Shown one piece after another: positions 1 to 8,029 of a DNA stretch of 64,000 nt (position 1 is its first letter; each line of letters opens with the position of its first letter). The DNA is from UMGS1590 sp963558655 (GTDB lineage Bacteria > Bacillota > Peptococcia > Peptococcales > Peptococcaceae): positions 1-64,000 of the forward strand of contig CAUWHJ010000012.1 in assembly GCA_963558655.1 (NCBI GenBank), given 5' to 3'. The translations under genes were made by a program, and so were the position numbers. The notes under the pieces are model-generated. The model was not told where the DNA came from. It saw only the letters and a program-made list of their open reading frames with translations, and did no database searches.

Positions 1-2
1 TA

Positions 3-89
3 GACGTTTCGCCAGATGTGAGCGATGACACCCTCACCACCGCCATCACCGATGCCGGCTATACCGTCACTGGCATCACCACTGTCTAA
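3..89 (+). CDS. C-terminal end of a heavy-metal-associated (HMA) domain protein, partial
   Basis: Only the last 28 codons lie in the window; the gene starts upstream. The readable tail ends AITDAGYTVTGITTV, which matches the last helix and strand of HMA/copper-chaperone domains (the usual A-I-x-x-A-G-Y-x-V ending). It could be a free-standing CopZ-type chaperone or the end of a larger protein with a C-terminal HMA domain; the metal-binding CxxC motif would lie upstream and is not visible. It runs toward the leftward DegV gene, and a bidirectional terminator separates the two. Confidence 0.5.
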   Translation, partial: DVSPDVSDDTLTTAITDAGYTVTGITTV

Positions 90-126
90 GGACTTTCCCC
101 CAGTATAACAAAATATTGCCACAAAA

Positions 127-160
127 AACGCCTGAGCGAATGTGCTCAGGCGTTTCTATT
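127..160. terminator. Bidirectional intrinsic terminator
   Basis: An 11-bp perfect stem (AACGCCTGAGC / GCTCAGGCGTT) with a 6-nt loop lies between two convergent genes. It has A-rich sequence on the left and T-rich sequence on the right, so it can act on both strands. Confidence 0.85.
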
Positions 161-169
161 TGTCTTGAT

Positions 170-1030
170 TTAGTTTTTCGCATCAAAGTAGCCCATGCCA
201 AAGGTACCAGGTCCACAATGGCTGGAAATAACACCGCCAGCACGTCCAACAATGATGTGCTTAAAACGGCCAAGTGCTGCCACTCGGTCGTATGCACGCT
301 GAATGAGTTCTGGCTCCACGCCGCCGGAATGAACGATGGCTGCATATTCAGTATCAGCTTTTTCCAGATGCGGCATGATGTCGTCCACATACGCATCAAT
401 AACGTGATGCATCTTTCCACGATATTTATGGTCGGGAATGAGGGTGCCTTCATCGGTAACAGCGATGCGTGGGTGAATACGCAGTACGTTCCCTGCCAAC
501 GCTGCCACACCACTGCAACGGCCACCACGATAGAGATAAGTCAGGGTATCTACCACAAAACTTACATGAACACGCTTTGCCATACTTTCCAGTTCGGCGA
601 GAATGGTCGCCAATGGCATATCAGCACGCGCCATTTCTGTGGCTTTCATTGCCATGATGCCGATGCCGTAGGAAAGCGTTGTTGTGTCAACCACGTGCAC
701 ACGGTCTCCTGCGCCAAGGCTTTCAGCCGCAACACGCATCACGTTGCCCGAAGAAGAAAGCGGTGCTGCAATCGGCAAGCCGATAACATCATTGCCACGC
801 TCAAGAATTGGCTCAAGCAAGGCAATCATGTCTTCCAGTGATGGGGCCGAAGTCTTTGGTGTGGACTGATTGGCATCTGCCCAGTCGTACATTTTCTGCA
901 TATCAAAGCCCGGGCCATCACGATGTTCTTCATCGCCCATGAGGATATGCAGCGGCAAGAGATGCACGCCGTAACGGTCGAGTTCTTCCTGTGTCAAATC
1001 GCAGGTGCTGTCTGCAATAATTTCTATCAT
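170..1030 (-). CDS. DegV family protein (fatty-acid-binding, FakB-like)
   Basis: A 286-residue protein that opens with IIADSTCDLTQEEL, the DegV signature (a D-S/T-x-x-D-L motif that begins the first fold lobe). DegV/FakB proteins bind one fatty acid and, where a FakA kinase exists, present it for phosphorylation; no fakA is visible here, so the lipid role is family knowledge only. Length is normal for the family. A purine-rich RBS (GGGAGGGG) lies about 12 nt upstream of the ATG. It is a single-gene unit, convergent with the HMA fragment and divergent from the transport operon. A second DegV gene lies at 33417-34310. Confidence 0.9.
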   Translation of the reverse strand: MIEIIADSTCDLTQEELDRYGVHLLPLHILMGDEEHRDGPGFDMQKMYDWADANQSTPKTSAPSLEDMIALLEPILERGNDVIGLPIAAPLSSSGNVMRVAAESLGAGDRVHVVDTTTLSYGIGIMAMKATEMARADMPLATILAELESMAKRVHVSFVVDTLTYLYRGGRCSGVAALAGNVLRIHPRIAVTDEGTLIPDHKYRGKMHHVIDAYVDDIMPHLEKADTEYAAIVHSGGVEPELIQRAYDRVAALGRFKHIIVGRAGGVISSHCGPGTFGMGYFDAKN

Positions 1031-1449
1031 AAGTGTAAATGTCCCCTCCCTGTCATTGATAGCTTAGCTACTAGTATAACGAATCCGCGCAAGAATTGCA
1101 TTAGGTTTGTTTATTTCCGAACAAGTTTTTACAATTCTCCACATTCTCGAAAGCCGCTAACGTTCCCGCTTTCTCTTTGTCCATCACTACGATTTGTGTA
1201 AAGCAATTTTGTTGTTCATACAACAAGTTTTTACAAGAATGGTTGCCTCGCAAATGGCGGAAGCCCACGCACCATCGTTTGCGACACATCTTGCCAAGGG
1301 CTTTGCGTATTGTAAACCGAACGGGCGATGCGATGTACTGCATCATTTTCACACATTTAACATTCACCTGCTTGGACACTTTACACACAACCTTTATGAT
1401 AAAAAACATGATCGCATCTTGCGAAAAAGAAAGGAGAACACAAAACAAG
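1031..1449. other. Intergenic region between the divergent DegV gene and the transport operon
   Basis: About 420 bp without a convincing gene. Open frames run through it on both strands but lack ribosome binding sites, and one is only an upstream extension of the lipoprotein gene. The right end carries the sigma-A promoter of the transport operon (1372-1400). The left end carries a possible leftward -10 (TATACT on the minus strand near 1075-1080) for DegV. No clear riboswitch or strong dyad was recognised in the middle. Confidence 0.6.
1372..1400 (+). promoter_or_regulatory. Sigma-A promoter of the ABC/PHP/HAD operon
   Basis: TTGGAC (1372-1377), a 17-bp spacer and TATGAT (1395-1400). The lipoprotein start codon lies about 50 bp downstream, with an AAGGAG RBS at 1431-1436. 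Confidence 0.75.
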
Positions 1450-2580
1450 ATGAGAAAGAATGTCAAAACGATTACTGCTCTGCTCTTAGCGGCCACCCTT
1501 ACTGTGAGCCTTGCCGGCTGCGGCGGCGGTTCAAGTGATGAGGCTTCTGCACCACAAGAAGAAGCTGCTGTTGACTACAACAGTATGGCGCTTGAGGATT
1601 TGGAGTCACAGGCTAAGGAAGAAGGCGAAATTGCTTCCGTTGGTATGCCAGATACCTGGGCCAACTGGGTGGAAACCTGGACGGAACTGACCGATACTTA
1701 TGGCATCGAACACACCGACCTTGATATGTCCAGCTCTGAAGAAATCGCTATGTTCAAAGAAGAAGGCGAAAAGGGAACGAAAGACATTGGCGATGTGGGT
1801 CAACAGTGGGGGCCTGTGGCTGAAGATGAAGGCGTGACATTGAAATACAAAACCAGCTATTGGGATAGCATTCCTGACTGGGCCAAGGACGACGACGGTG
1901 ACTGGGTCAGCGGCTATTATGGCACCATCTCCATCATCACCAACGACGATCAGGTACCAAATGCACCAAAGAGCTTTGCCGATATTCTCGAAGGCGACTA
2001 CAAAGTGACGATTGGTGATGTTTCTGCGGCTGCACAGGCACAGCACGCTGTACTTGCCATCGCTTACGCTATGGGCGGCAGCATTGACAATATGCAGCCA
2101 GCATACGATTTTCTCAGCAAGCTCGCTGAAGAAGGGCGCCTCGACATTGGCGACACGTCTGTAGCTCGTATCGAAAGCGGCGAAATCGCCTGCGCTTTGC
2201 TTTGGGACTACAACGCACTGAACTATCGTGACAACGCTGTCAAGAATAATCCTGACGCATCGTTCACCATCAACATTCCTCAAGATGCGTCCGTCCGCTC
2301 CGCTTATGCAACCATCATCAATAAAAACGCGCCTCATCCAGCAGCCGCTTGTCTGGCTCGTGAATACATTCTCAGTGATGAAGGGCAGATCAACCTTGCA
2401 AAGGGCTATGCTACCCCAATCCGTTCTGATGTGGAAATTCCAGAAGATGTCAAAGCCAAGATGATTGACGAATCTCAGTATGGAGACCAAGTACAAACCA
2501 TCGACTATGATAAATGGACCGATGTTACCGAAGACGTCATCACCTACTGGCAGGAAAACATCATTCCAATGATCCAATAG
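1450..2580 (+). CDS. ABC transporter substrate-binding lipoprotein
   Basis: A 376-residue extracytoplasmic solute-binding protein. A lipoprotein signal peptide ends in the lipobox SLAGC, with the lipidated Cys at residue 24, followed by a Gly/Ser/acidic linker. The body resembles the PotD/AfuA/2-aminoethylphosphonate class: a SxSSEEIAMF-like hinge, then a C-terminal ILSDEGQINLAKGYATP segment typical of binding proteins of the iron/polyamine/phosphonate group. An in-frame extension to 1177 exists, but the signal peptide and the RBS at 1431-1436 favour 1450. It is first in an operon with two permeases, an ATPase, a PHP enzyme and a HAD phosphatase, so a phosphorylated ligand is a reasonable guess, not shown by the sequence. 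Confidence 0.88.
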   Translation: MRKNVKTITALLLAATLTVSLAGCGGGSSDEASAPQEEAAVDYNSMALEDLESQAKEEGEIASVGMPDTWANWVETWTELTDTYGIEHTDLDMSSSEEIAMFKEEGEKGTKDIGDVGQQWGPVAEDEGVTLKYKTSYWDSIPDWAKDDDGDWVSGYYGTISIITNDDQVPNAPKSFADILEGDYKVTIGDVSAAAQAQHAVLAIAYAMGGSIDNMQPAYDFLSKLAEEGRLDIGDTSVARIESGEIACALLWDYNALNYRDNAVKNNPDASFTINIPQDASVRSAYATIINKNAPHPAAACLAREYILSDEGQINLAKGYATPIRSDVEIPEDVKAKMIDESQYGDQVQTIDYDKWTDVTEDVITYWQENIIPMIQ

Positions 2581-2611
2581 TATCCCGTTTGTCATACACA
2601 TTCAGTAAGAT

Positions 2612-2643
2612 ACAGGCATCTGCGTAGGCGGATGCCTGTTTTT
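2612..2643 (+). terminator. Intercistronic hairpin with short U-tract after the binding-protein gene
   Basis: ACAGGCATC (2612-2620) pairs with GATGCCTGT (2631-2639) and is followed by TTTTT. It sits just before the RBS (AGGAGG) of the first permease. Such partial terminators commonly keep the binding protein more abundant than the membrane parts; that role is inferred. Confidence 0.65.
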
Positions 2644-2654
2644 AGGAGGTTACA

Positions 2655-3503
2655 ATGAAAAATAAACACATCGGATACCTCGCCTTACTTCCATTCGCTG
2701 TGGTCGTTATTCTTTACGAATTGCTGCCACTTTTGCAACTCGTCTACAGCAGTCTCATTGGTAAGGAAAGCGAATCTTTCGGACTTGAAAACTTTATTAA
2801 AATTTTCACCACACCACTTTATCAGCAAGCCATCATCAACAGTGTTAAGATCAGTTTGATCTCTGCAATCATTGGTATCATCGTTGCCTTCATTGGTGCA
2901 CGTTTTGCCACGGAATCTTCTGCGAAGGTGAAGAATGCTTTCACCATGCTCCTCAATATGACGTCGAACTTCTCTGGCGTGCCACTGGCTTTCGCCTTCA
3001 TGGTACTGATGGGCAACACCGGTGTGCTCACCATTCTTGCACAAGAGCACAACATTCCGTTTTTATCCAGTTTCGACCTGTACTCCGGCAATGGGTTGAT
3101 GCTCCTATATATCTATTTTCAAATTCCTCTCTCAACGCTTTTGCTCATTCCGGCATTTTCCGGTATTCGTCCTGAATGGCGTCAGGCTGCTATGCTGCTA
3201 AACGCTGGCCCTCTGGATTACTGGTTCCGCATCGCCATTCCAAACCTCTTGCCAAGTATTCTCGGCACACTCTCGGTGCTTTTTGCCAATGCGCTTGCCG
3301 CTTATGCCAGTGCCTATGCCCTGGTCAGCAACAACTACGCCCTGTTGGCGCTGCAAATCACCTCGAAATACAAGGGCGATGTGGAAATCGACCGTGCTAC
3401 CGGTGGCGCTTTAGCTGTGGTTTTGATCTTGCTCATGGTCATTGCCACTCTCATTAACAACTACTTTACCAAACGCAATACGAAAGGACGTGACCTGGTA
3501 TGA
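2655..3503 (+). CDS. ABC transporter permease, subunit 1
   Basis: A 282-residue inner-membrane protein with about six hydrophobic segments and the binding-protein-dependent transport fold. The EAA-loop region is recognisable around RQAAMLLNAGPLDYWFRIAIPNLLPSI, where permeases of the PotB/CysT-type contact the ATPase. The first segment (LALLPFAVVVILYELLPLL) is a normal uncleaved N-terminal helix. A strong AGGAGG RBS precedes the ATG by 5 nt. The last bases overlap the next permease by 4 bp (ATGA), indicating translational coupling. It forms the channel with the 3500-4300 product. Confidence 0.9.
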   Translation: MKNKHIGYLALLPFAVVVILYELLPLLQLVYSSLIGKESESFGLENFIKIFTTPLYQQAIINSVKISLISAIIGIIVAFIGARFATESSAKVKNAFTMLLNMTSNFSGVPLAFAFMVLMGNTGVLTILAQEHNIPFLSSFDLYSGNGLMLLYIYFQIPLSTLLLIPAFSGIRPEWRQAAMLLNAGPLDYWFRIAIPNLLPSILGTLSVLFANALAAYASAYALVSNNYALLALQITSKYKGDVEIDRATGGALAVVLILLMVIATLINNYFTKRNTKGRDLV

Positions 3504-4300
3504 AGAAAAAAACAAGCCTTGTTGCGAAGATCGTGCTTGTCATCATCGCGATTTACCTTATCACGCCCTTTCTCGCCACATTTGTCTATTCATTGTTCAC
3601 CGAATGGACAGGCGTTCTGCCGCACGGATTCACGCTCCGCAACTACACAGAACTGTTCGCCGACACTGATTTCTGGCTGGCCATCGGACGCACGCTGATT
3701 CTCTGCGCCGTCAGCGTCATTGTCACCATCATTTTGCTGCTTTTGGCCATGTATCCAGTCACGGTCATGAATCACAAGCTCGGCAGCTATATGCAGTTCA
3801 TCTGCATGGTCCCTTATGCACTGCAAGGGGTCATTCTTTCAATTTCTATCATTTCTATTTACGCTACCGCAGACGGCATTCTTTCCAACCGTATGCTGAT
3901 GCTTTTCGGTGCCTATTCCATTTTGGTACTACCATATATTTACCAGGGCATTCGCAACAGTCTCAACGCCATCGACGCGAAAACACTCATTCAAGCTGCC
4001 GAGGTACTTGGCTGTGGCCGCTTCCAAGCGTACATAAAAGTGATTTTGCCAAACATTTTTTCTGGTATTCTCGTTTCTTCGCTGCTTGCTGAAAGTATTG
4101 TCTTTGGCGATTTCGTGCTCGCTAATAACATTGCCGGCAACAACTACGAAAACGTCTCGGTCTATCTCAACGAGAATATGTACACGTCCAGCGGCTTGGC
4201 CAGTGCTATTGTTGTCGTCATCTTTGCTGTTGTTTTTCTCGTTACCGGGCTTATGCTCAAACTGCAAAAAAATAATTCCAGTACCTCTGAAGAGCGTTAA
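3500..4300 (+). CDS. ABC transporter permease, subunit 2
   Basis: A 266-residue PotC-like permease with about six membrane helices. The EAA-type loop is visible around IQAAEVLGCGRFQAYIKVILPNIF, with the conserved Gly. It starts inside the stop codon of the first permease (ATGA overlap). The C-terminus is a short basic cytoplasmic tail. The two permeases together would make the heterodimeric pore for the lipoprotein at 1450-2580, driven by the ATPase at 4355-5398. The substrate is not deducible from the permease sequence. Confidence 0.9.
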   Translation: MKKKTSLVAKIVLVIIAIYLITPFLATFVYSLFTEWTGVLPHGFTLRNYTELFADTDFWLAIGRTLILCAVSVIVTIILLLLAMYPVTVMNHKLGSYMQFICMVPYALQGVILSISIISIYATADGILSNRMLMLFGAYSILVLPYIYQGIRNSLNAIDAKTLIQAAEVLGCGRFQAYIKVILPNIFSGILVSSLLAESIVFGDFVLANNIAGNNYENVSVYLNENMYTSSGLASAIVVVIFAVVFLVTGLMLKLQKNNSSTSEER

Positions 4301-4354
4301 TGTCTATAAAAAAACATCACCCCCATAGGGACATGATAGGGAGGACCATTATAA

Positions 4355-5398
4355 ATGGCTTATATTGAATTCAAAAACGTCGTCAAACAGTTTGGTAAAA
4401 ATACCGTCTTAAACGAAATCAATCTGAACATTAACAAAGGAGAACTTGTGACCCTGCTGGGTCCATCGGGCTGTGGCAAGTCTACCCTGCTGCGTTGTCT
4501 CTCCGGACTTGAAACAGTGACCAGTGGTCAAATTATTCTTGATGGTCAGGACATTACCCATATGCCTGCCAGCCAGCGCAACATCGGCATGGTATTTCAG
4601 CAATACTCTCTCTTTCCCAATATGAACGTGGAACAAAACATCGCCTTTGGGCTCAAGATGCAAAAACAGCCACAAGATGTTATCGAGAAAAAAGTGCGCG
4701 ATGCCATCACTTTGGTTGACCTCAAGGGCAAAGAAAAATCCTACCCTGCCAATCTCTCCGGCGGGCAGCAGCAACGTGTGGCGCTGGCACGCTCTATTGT
4801 CACCGAGCCAAAGGTTTTGCTTTTAGATGAACCGCTCTCTGCTATTGACGCCAAACTACGCAAAGAATTGCAAACACGTATCCGTGAAATTCACGTCGAA
4901 CTTGGGCTGACCACTGTTTTCGTCACCCACGATCAAGATGAAGCCATGGTCATGAGCGATGTGATTGAGCTGTTCCACGCTGGTCGTATCGAGCAGGCTG
5001 GCAGCCCTGTTAATGTCTACACGAAACCAGTCTCCACCTTCGCCGCCAGCTTCATCGGCAGCTACAACCAAATTGACGGCACCACGTTCTACAAAGCAAC
5101 CCACCTGCCAATCGAAGCCGGTAATACGGTGGCCATTCGTCCGGAAACCATCTCTATTTCGCTGGATAAACCAGAAAACGAAGACAACATTGTCGTTCTG
5201 CACGGCAAAATCACTCAGAGTGTGCCACGCGGCAACGTACTGCGCTACACCGTACAATGCGACACCATGCGCCTCTATGTTGACACGCTCTTCCGCAGTT
5301 TTAATATTTACGATATAAACACCGATGTTTGGCTTTCTATTCCTGAGCACGATTGCCTCTCTATCCGCGGTGTTGAAAAGGAGCCTGCCCATGTTTAA
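4355..5398 (+). CDS. ABC transporter ATP-binding protein (PotA/FbpC type with C-terminal regulatory domain)
   Basis: A 347-residue ATPase. Walker A GPSGCGKST is at residues 36-44, the Q-loop is in FQQYSLFPN (81-89), the signature LSGGQQQR is at 134-141, Walker B VLLLDEP is at 154-160 with D-loop SAID, and the H-loop THD is at 191-193. The remainder after about residue 235 is a TOBE-like domain, as in importers of the polyamine/iron/sugar/phosphonate class. RBS GGGAGG lies upstream. It overlaps the next gene by 8 bp. It energises the two permeases encoded just upstream. Confidence 0.92.
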   Translation: MAYIEFKNVVKQFGKNTVLNEINLNINKGELVTLLGPSGCGKSTLLRCLSGLETVTSGQIILDGQDITHMPASQRNIGMVFQQYSLFPNMNVEQNIAFGLKMQKQPQDVIEKKVRDAITLVDLKGKEKSYPANLSGGQQQRVALARSIVTEPKVLLLDEPLSAIDAKLRKELQTRIREIHVELGLTTVFVTHDQDEAMVMSDVIELFHAGRIEQAGSPVNVYTKPVSTFAASFIGSYNQIDGTTFYKATHLPIEAGNTVAIRPETISISLDKPENEDNIVVLHGKITQSVPRGNVLRYTVQCDTMRLYVDTLFRSFNIYDINTDVWLSIPEHDCLSIRGVEKEPAHV

Positions 5399-6392
5399 AC
5401 CCATTACCATTTTGCCAGAAACCGGCCACTTTTATAAAGGCAACTTACACAGCCATACCACTAATTCCGACGGCCATCTCACACCAGAAGAATCCGTCCG
5501 TCTCTTCAAAAGCCAAGGCTACGCTTTTCTTTGCTTAAGCGACCATGACCGCTACACCGACTATCGCACCCAGTTTAACAGCGATGATTTCATCATTTTG
5601 CCTGGCCTGGAAGCCTCCGCCAATCTCATTGATACCGCAAACGATAATGCCCGCCTGAAAACACATCATATGCACGGTATTCTCGGTACCAGCGCCATGC
5701 AAGAAGCCGCCACAGTGCATTTCAGCCATCTTGAACATCTGCCAGTGCCAGTTTATGAAGATCAGTGGAACGGGCTTGCTGTGGCAGAAAGCGTGCGCGA
5801 CACCTTAAAAAGCCACGGTTGTCTTGTCACCTACAATCATCCCATCTGGAGCCGTGTCGATGCCGAAGACTTCTGCGATCTTGAGGGCATCTGGGCACTT
5901 GAAATTTATAACTACGGCACCGTCAATGAATCAGCCACCGGCTATGACACCACCTATTGGGATAAAATTCTGCGCAGTGGCCGTCAACTTTTCGCTTTCG
6001 CCTCAGACGACAACCACAACGAAGGCATTTTTGACGACGCCTGCGGCGGTTGGATCTCTGTAAAAGCCCAGCAACTCGACCATGATGCCATCATAAATGC
6101 CATGCTTGCCGGCCACTATTATTCTTCCAGCGGGCCAAGCATTTACAACTGGGGCATCAAAGAAAACAACACCGTCTGGATTGATTGCAGCGCTTGCGAA
6201 CGTGTGAACTTTATCTGCGGCGGCTACATCAATGCCGGTGCCACCGTTATTGCACCAACCCGCGATGGGCTTCAGCACATCGAGCACCAGCTCAAAGGCA
6301 CAGAAACCTATGTACGCATCGAGTGCATAGACTATGCCGGCAAAACCGCCTGGACCAACGCTCATTTTCTTGAACAGGAGAACGCACAATGA
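5391..6392 (+). CDS. PHP-domain metal-dependent phosphoesterase
   Basis: A 333-residue enzyme of the polymerase-and-histidinol-phosphatase superfamily. Motif I is HSH at residues 20-22 with D27, motif II is SDHD at 50-53, and later metal ligands are visible in YNHP and ASDDNHN. These residues bind the metal cluster that hydrolyses phosphomono- or diesters. The start at 5391 is chosen because AAAAGGAG lies 8 nt upstream; a longer reading frame inside the ATPase gene lacks an RBS. It overlaps the ATPase by 8 bp and the HAD gene by 4 bp, so all are probably co-translated. Its position in a transport operon suggests it acts on the imported compound. Confidence 0.87.
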   Translation: MFKPITILPETGHFYKGNLHSHTTNSDGHLTPEESVRLFKSQGYAFLCLSDHDRYTDYRTQFNSDDFIILPGLEASANLIDTANDNARLKTHHMHGILGTSAMQEAATVHFSHLEHLPVPVYEDQWNGLAVAESVRDTLKSHGCLVTYNHPIWSRVDAEDFCDLEGIWALEIYNYGTVNESATGYDTTYWDKILRSGRQLFAFASDDNHNEGIFDDACGGWISVKAQQLDHDAIINAMLAGHYYSSSGPSIYNWGIKENNTVWIDCSACERVNFICGGYINAGATVIAPTRDGLQHIEHQLKGTETYVRIECIDYAGKTAWTNAHFLEQENAQ

Positions 6393-7108
6393 TTCGCGGC
6401 GTACTTTTTGACAAAGACGACACCCTGCTAGACCTTGCCACCTTCTGGCTTGCACCCATTCGCCACACTGTAGACTTCGCGTTGCGTGAGCTGGGGCAGG
6501 AAAACAACACGCCCCTGCGCCACGCATTGGAAGAGGCCTGCGGCTTTGACGGCGAAACGCTGATTGCGGAATCGCCGGTTGTTGCTGGCACCAACGCTGA
6601 TGTAATCGGCGCCATGATGGCAGTGCTTGCTGAAAGAGGCATAACAACCGAAAACGATGTCCTCTTCGCCCGTCTCTGTGAAACCTATCTCGAATACGCC
6701 TGCTTGCGTGATGGCACCGCTCAGCCCACCGGTAATCTCCACGCTGTTTTAGATGCGCTGCACGCACAAAACATTTTCACCGGTGTGGCAACCTCCGACA
6801 GCTACGCCTCCACCATACACGCTTTGGAAAAAATGGGCATTGCCAATAAAATTGATGCCGTCTTTACCGCAGACCGCATCGCCCATCCCAAACCGGCGCC
6901 GGATATGGCAGAACACTTCTGCACCCGTTTCGCCCTCACAGCAAACGAAGTCGCCATGGTCGGCGATTCCGCAGGCGATATGCAGTTTGCCAGAAACGCC
7001 GGCTTACTGGCGATTTATTTCGACCATAACACCGCTCCTGCCAACGTAGACTGCGACCATCGCATCACGCACATCGAGGACGTCATCGCCCTGCTTTGCA
7101 AAAACTGA
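6389..7108 (+). CDS. HAD-superfamily hydrolase (phosphatase, Gph/PGPase-like)
   Basis: A 239-residue HAD phosphatase. Motif I DKDDT holds the nucleophile Asp8 and general acid Asp10, motif II is the S/T in VATSDSY, motif III is the Lys in HPKPAPD, and motif IV is GDSAGDMQFARNAG. A C1-type cap domain lies between motifs I and II. It starts within the stop region of the PHP gene (ATGA). It resembles phosphoglycolate phosphatases, but HAD specificity is broad. As the last gene of the operon it could remove the final phosphate from the product of the PHP enzyme. Confidence 0.88.
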   Translation: MIRGVLFDKDDTLLDLATFWLAPIRHTVDFALRELGQENNTPLRHALEEACGFDGETLIAESPVVAGTNADVIGAMMAVLAERGITTENDVLFARLCETYLEYACLRDGTAQPTGNLHAVLDALHAQNIFTGVATSDSYASTIHALEKMGIANKIDAVFTADRIAHPKPAPDMAEHFCTRFALTANEVAMVGDSAGDMQFARNAGLLAIYFDHNTAPANVDCDHRITHIEDVIALLCKN

Positions 7109-7121
7109 TGCCATCACCAGC

Positions 7122-7172
7122 AAACGCCTGCTGATGCTCGTTACACCGAGTATTCAGCAGGCGTTTATTTTT
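7122..7172 (+). terminator. Intrinsic terminator of the transport operon
   Basis: AAACGCCTGCTGA (7122-7134) pairs with TCAGCAGGCGTTT (7154-7166), followed by a T-rich tract. It closes the 1.4-7.1 kb operon. Confidence 0.85.
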
Positions 7173-7183
7173 TCAAAAAACCC

Positions 7184-7214
7184 TTGACCTTTACGTAACG
7201 TAAGGGCGTATGCT
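7184..7214 (+). promoter_or_regulatory. MerR-type promoter with 19-bp spacer and operator dyad
   Basis: The -35 TTGACC (7184-7189) and -10 TATGCT (7209-7214) are separated by 19 bp instead of 17. The spacer is filled by the near-perfect dyad CCTTTACGTAACGTAAGGG (7188-7206, centre 7197, one mismatched pair). This is the classic layout for MerR-family activation by DNA untwisting and implies autoregulation of the downstream gene. Confidence 0.88.
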
Positions 7215-7235
7215 AGATGCAAGGAGATGAGAACC

Positions 7236-7973
7236 ATGAATATGCAAATCAAAGATTTTGCTGCCCTTGTCGGTGTCAGTGTGCGCACACTGCATTATTA
7301 CGACGAGATCGGCTTGCTTACACCAGCTTCCGTGGACGCACAGAATGGCTATCGGTACTACGACGATACCTCGCTGGTTCGTATGCAGGAAATTTTATTC
7401 TATCGTGAGTTGGATTTCCCGCTGAAACAAATTTGCACCCTGCTCACATCTCCAAATTACGACAGGACACAAGCGTTGATGGCGCAAAAAGAGCTGTTGC
7501 TCCTAAAGCGTGAGCGTCTCGACCGGCTCATTACCGCCATCGACAACGCACAAGAAGGAGTAATCAATATGACCGTTTTTGACAACAGCGCATTTGAAGC
7601 CAAACGCGCCGCCTATGAAGCCGAAGCAAAGGAAAAATGGGGAACGAGCGACATCTACCATGAACATGAAATGAAAACAAAGCACTACAATACCGAAAAA
7701 TGGCAAGCACTAAACGCCGAAATGCAGCACATTTTCACCGAATTTGCCGCCGCCATGGAACATGGTTTCGCGCCAGAATCCGCTGAAGTGCAAAACCTTG
7801 TCAAACGTCTGCAAGAACATATCACCACAAACTACTACACCTGCACCAAAGAGATTCTCGCCGGTCTTGGCGAGATGTACACCAGCGATGACCGCTTTCG
7901 TGCAACCATCGACCGCCACGCAGCAGGCACCGCCGACTATGTCCACAAAGCCATCACACACTATTACCAGTAA
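7236..7973 (+). CDS. MerR-family regulator with TipAS-like ligand domain
   Basis: A 245-residue TipA-like regulator. The N-terminal MerR winged helix reads IKDFAALVGVSVRTLHYYDEIGLL (residues about 4-27), followed by the YRYYDDTSL wing and a dimerisation coiled coil to about residue 110. The C-terminal part (FEAKRAAYEAEAKEKWG and on) matches the TipAS domain that in Streptomyces TipA binds thiopeptides and in Mta-type proteins senses drugs. ATG 7236 is preferred over 7227, because the AAGGAG at 7221-7226 abuts the latter. It is monocistronic, with its own 19-bp-spacer promoter. No target other than its own promoter is evident in the window. Confidence 0.9.
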   Translation: MNMQIKDFAALVGVSVRTLHYYDEIGLLTPASVDAQNGYRYYDDTSLVRMQEILFYRELDFPLKQICTLLTSPNYDRTQALMAQKELLLLKRERLDRLITAIDNAQEGVINMTVFDNSAFEAKRAAYEAEAKEKWGTSDIYHEHEMKTKHYNTEKWQALNAEMQHIFTEFAAAMEHGFAPESAEVQNLVKRLQEHITTNYYTCTKEILAGLGEMYTSDDRFRATIDRHAAGTADYVHKAITHYYQ

Positions 7974-7978
7974 ACGGC

Positions 7979-8024
7979 AAACGCCCAGCGCACGCTCTCT
8001 TTTGAGCGAACGCTGGGCGTTCGT
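7979..8024. terminator. Bidirectional terminator between convergent genes
   Basis: AACGCCCAGCG pairs with CGCTGGGCGTT (ending 8021), with a small inner hairpin (CGCTC/GAGCG). It separates the MerR gene from the leftward ABC exporter. Confidence 0.8.
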
Positions 8025-8029
8025 TTATA

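Noticed and set aside
1177..1449. N-terminal extension of the binding-protein gene
   Set aside because: The signal peptide and lipobox begin at 1450, a promoter lies inside the extension, and an RBS precedes 1450.
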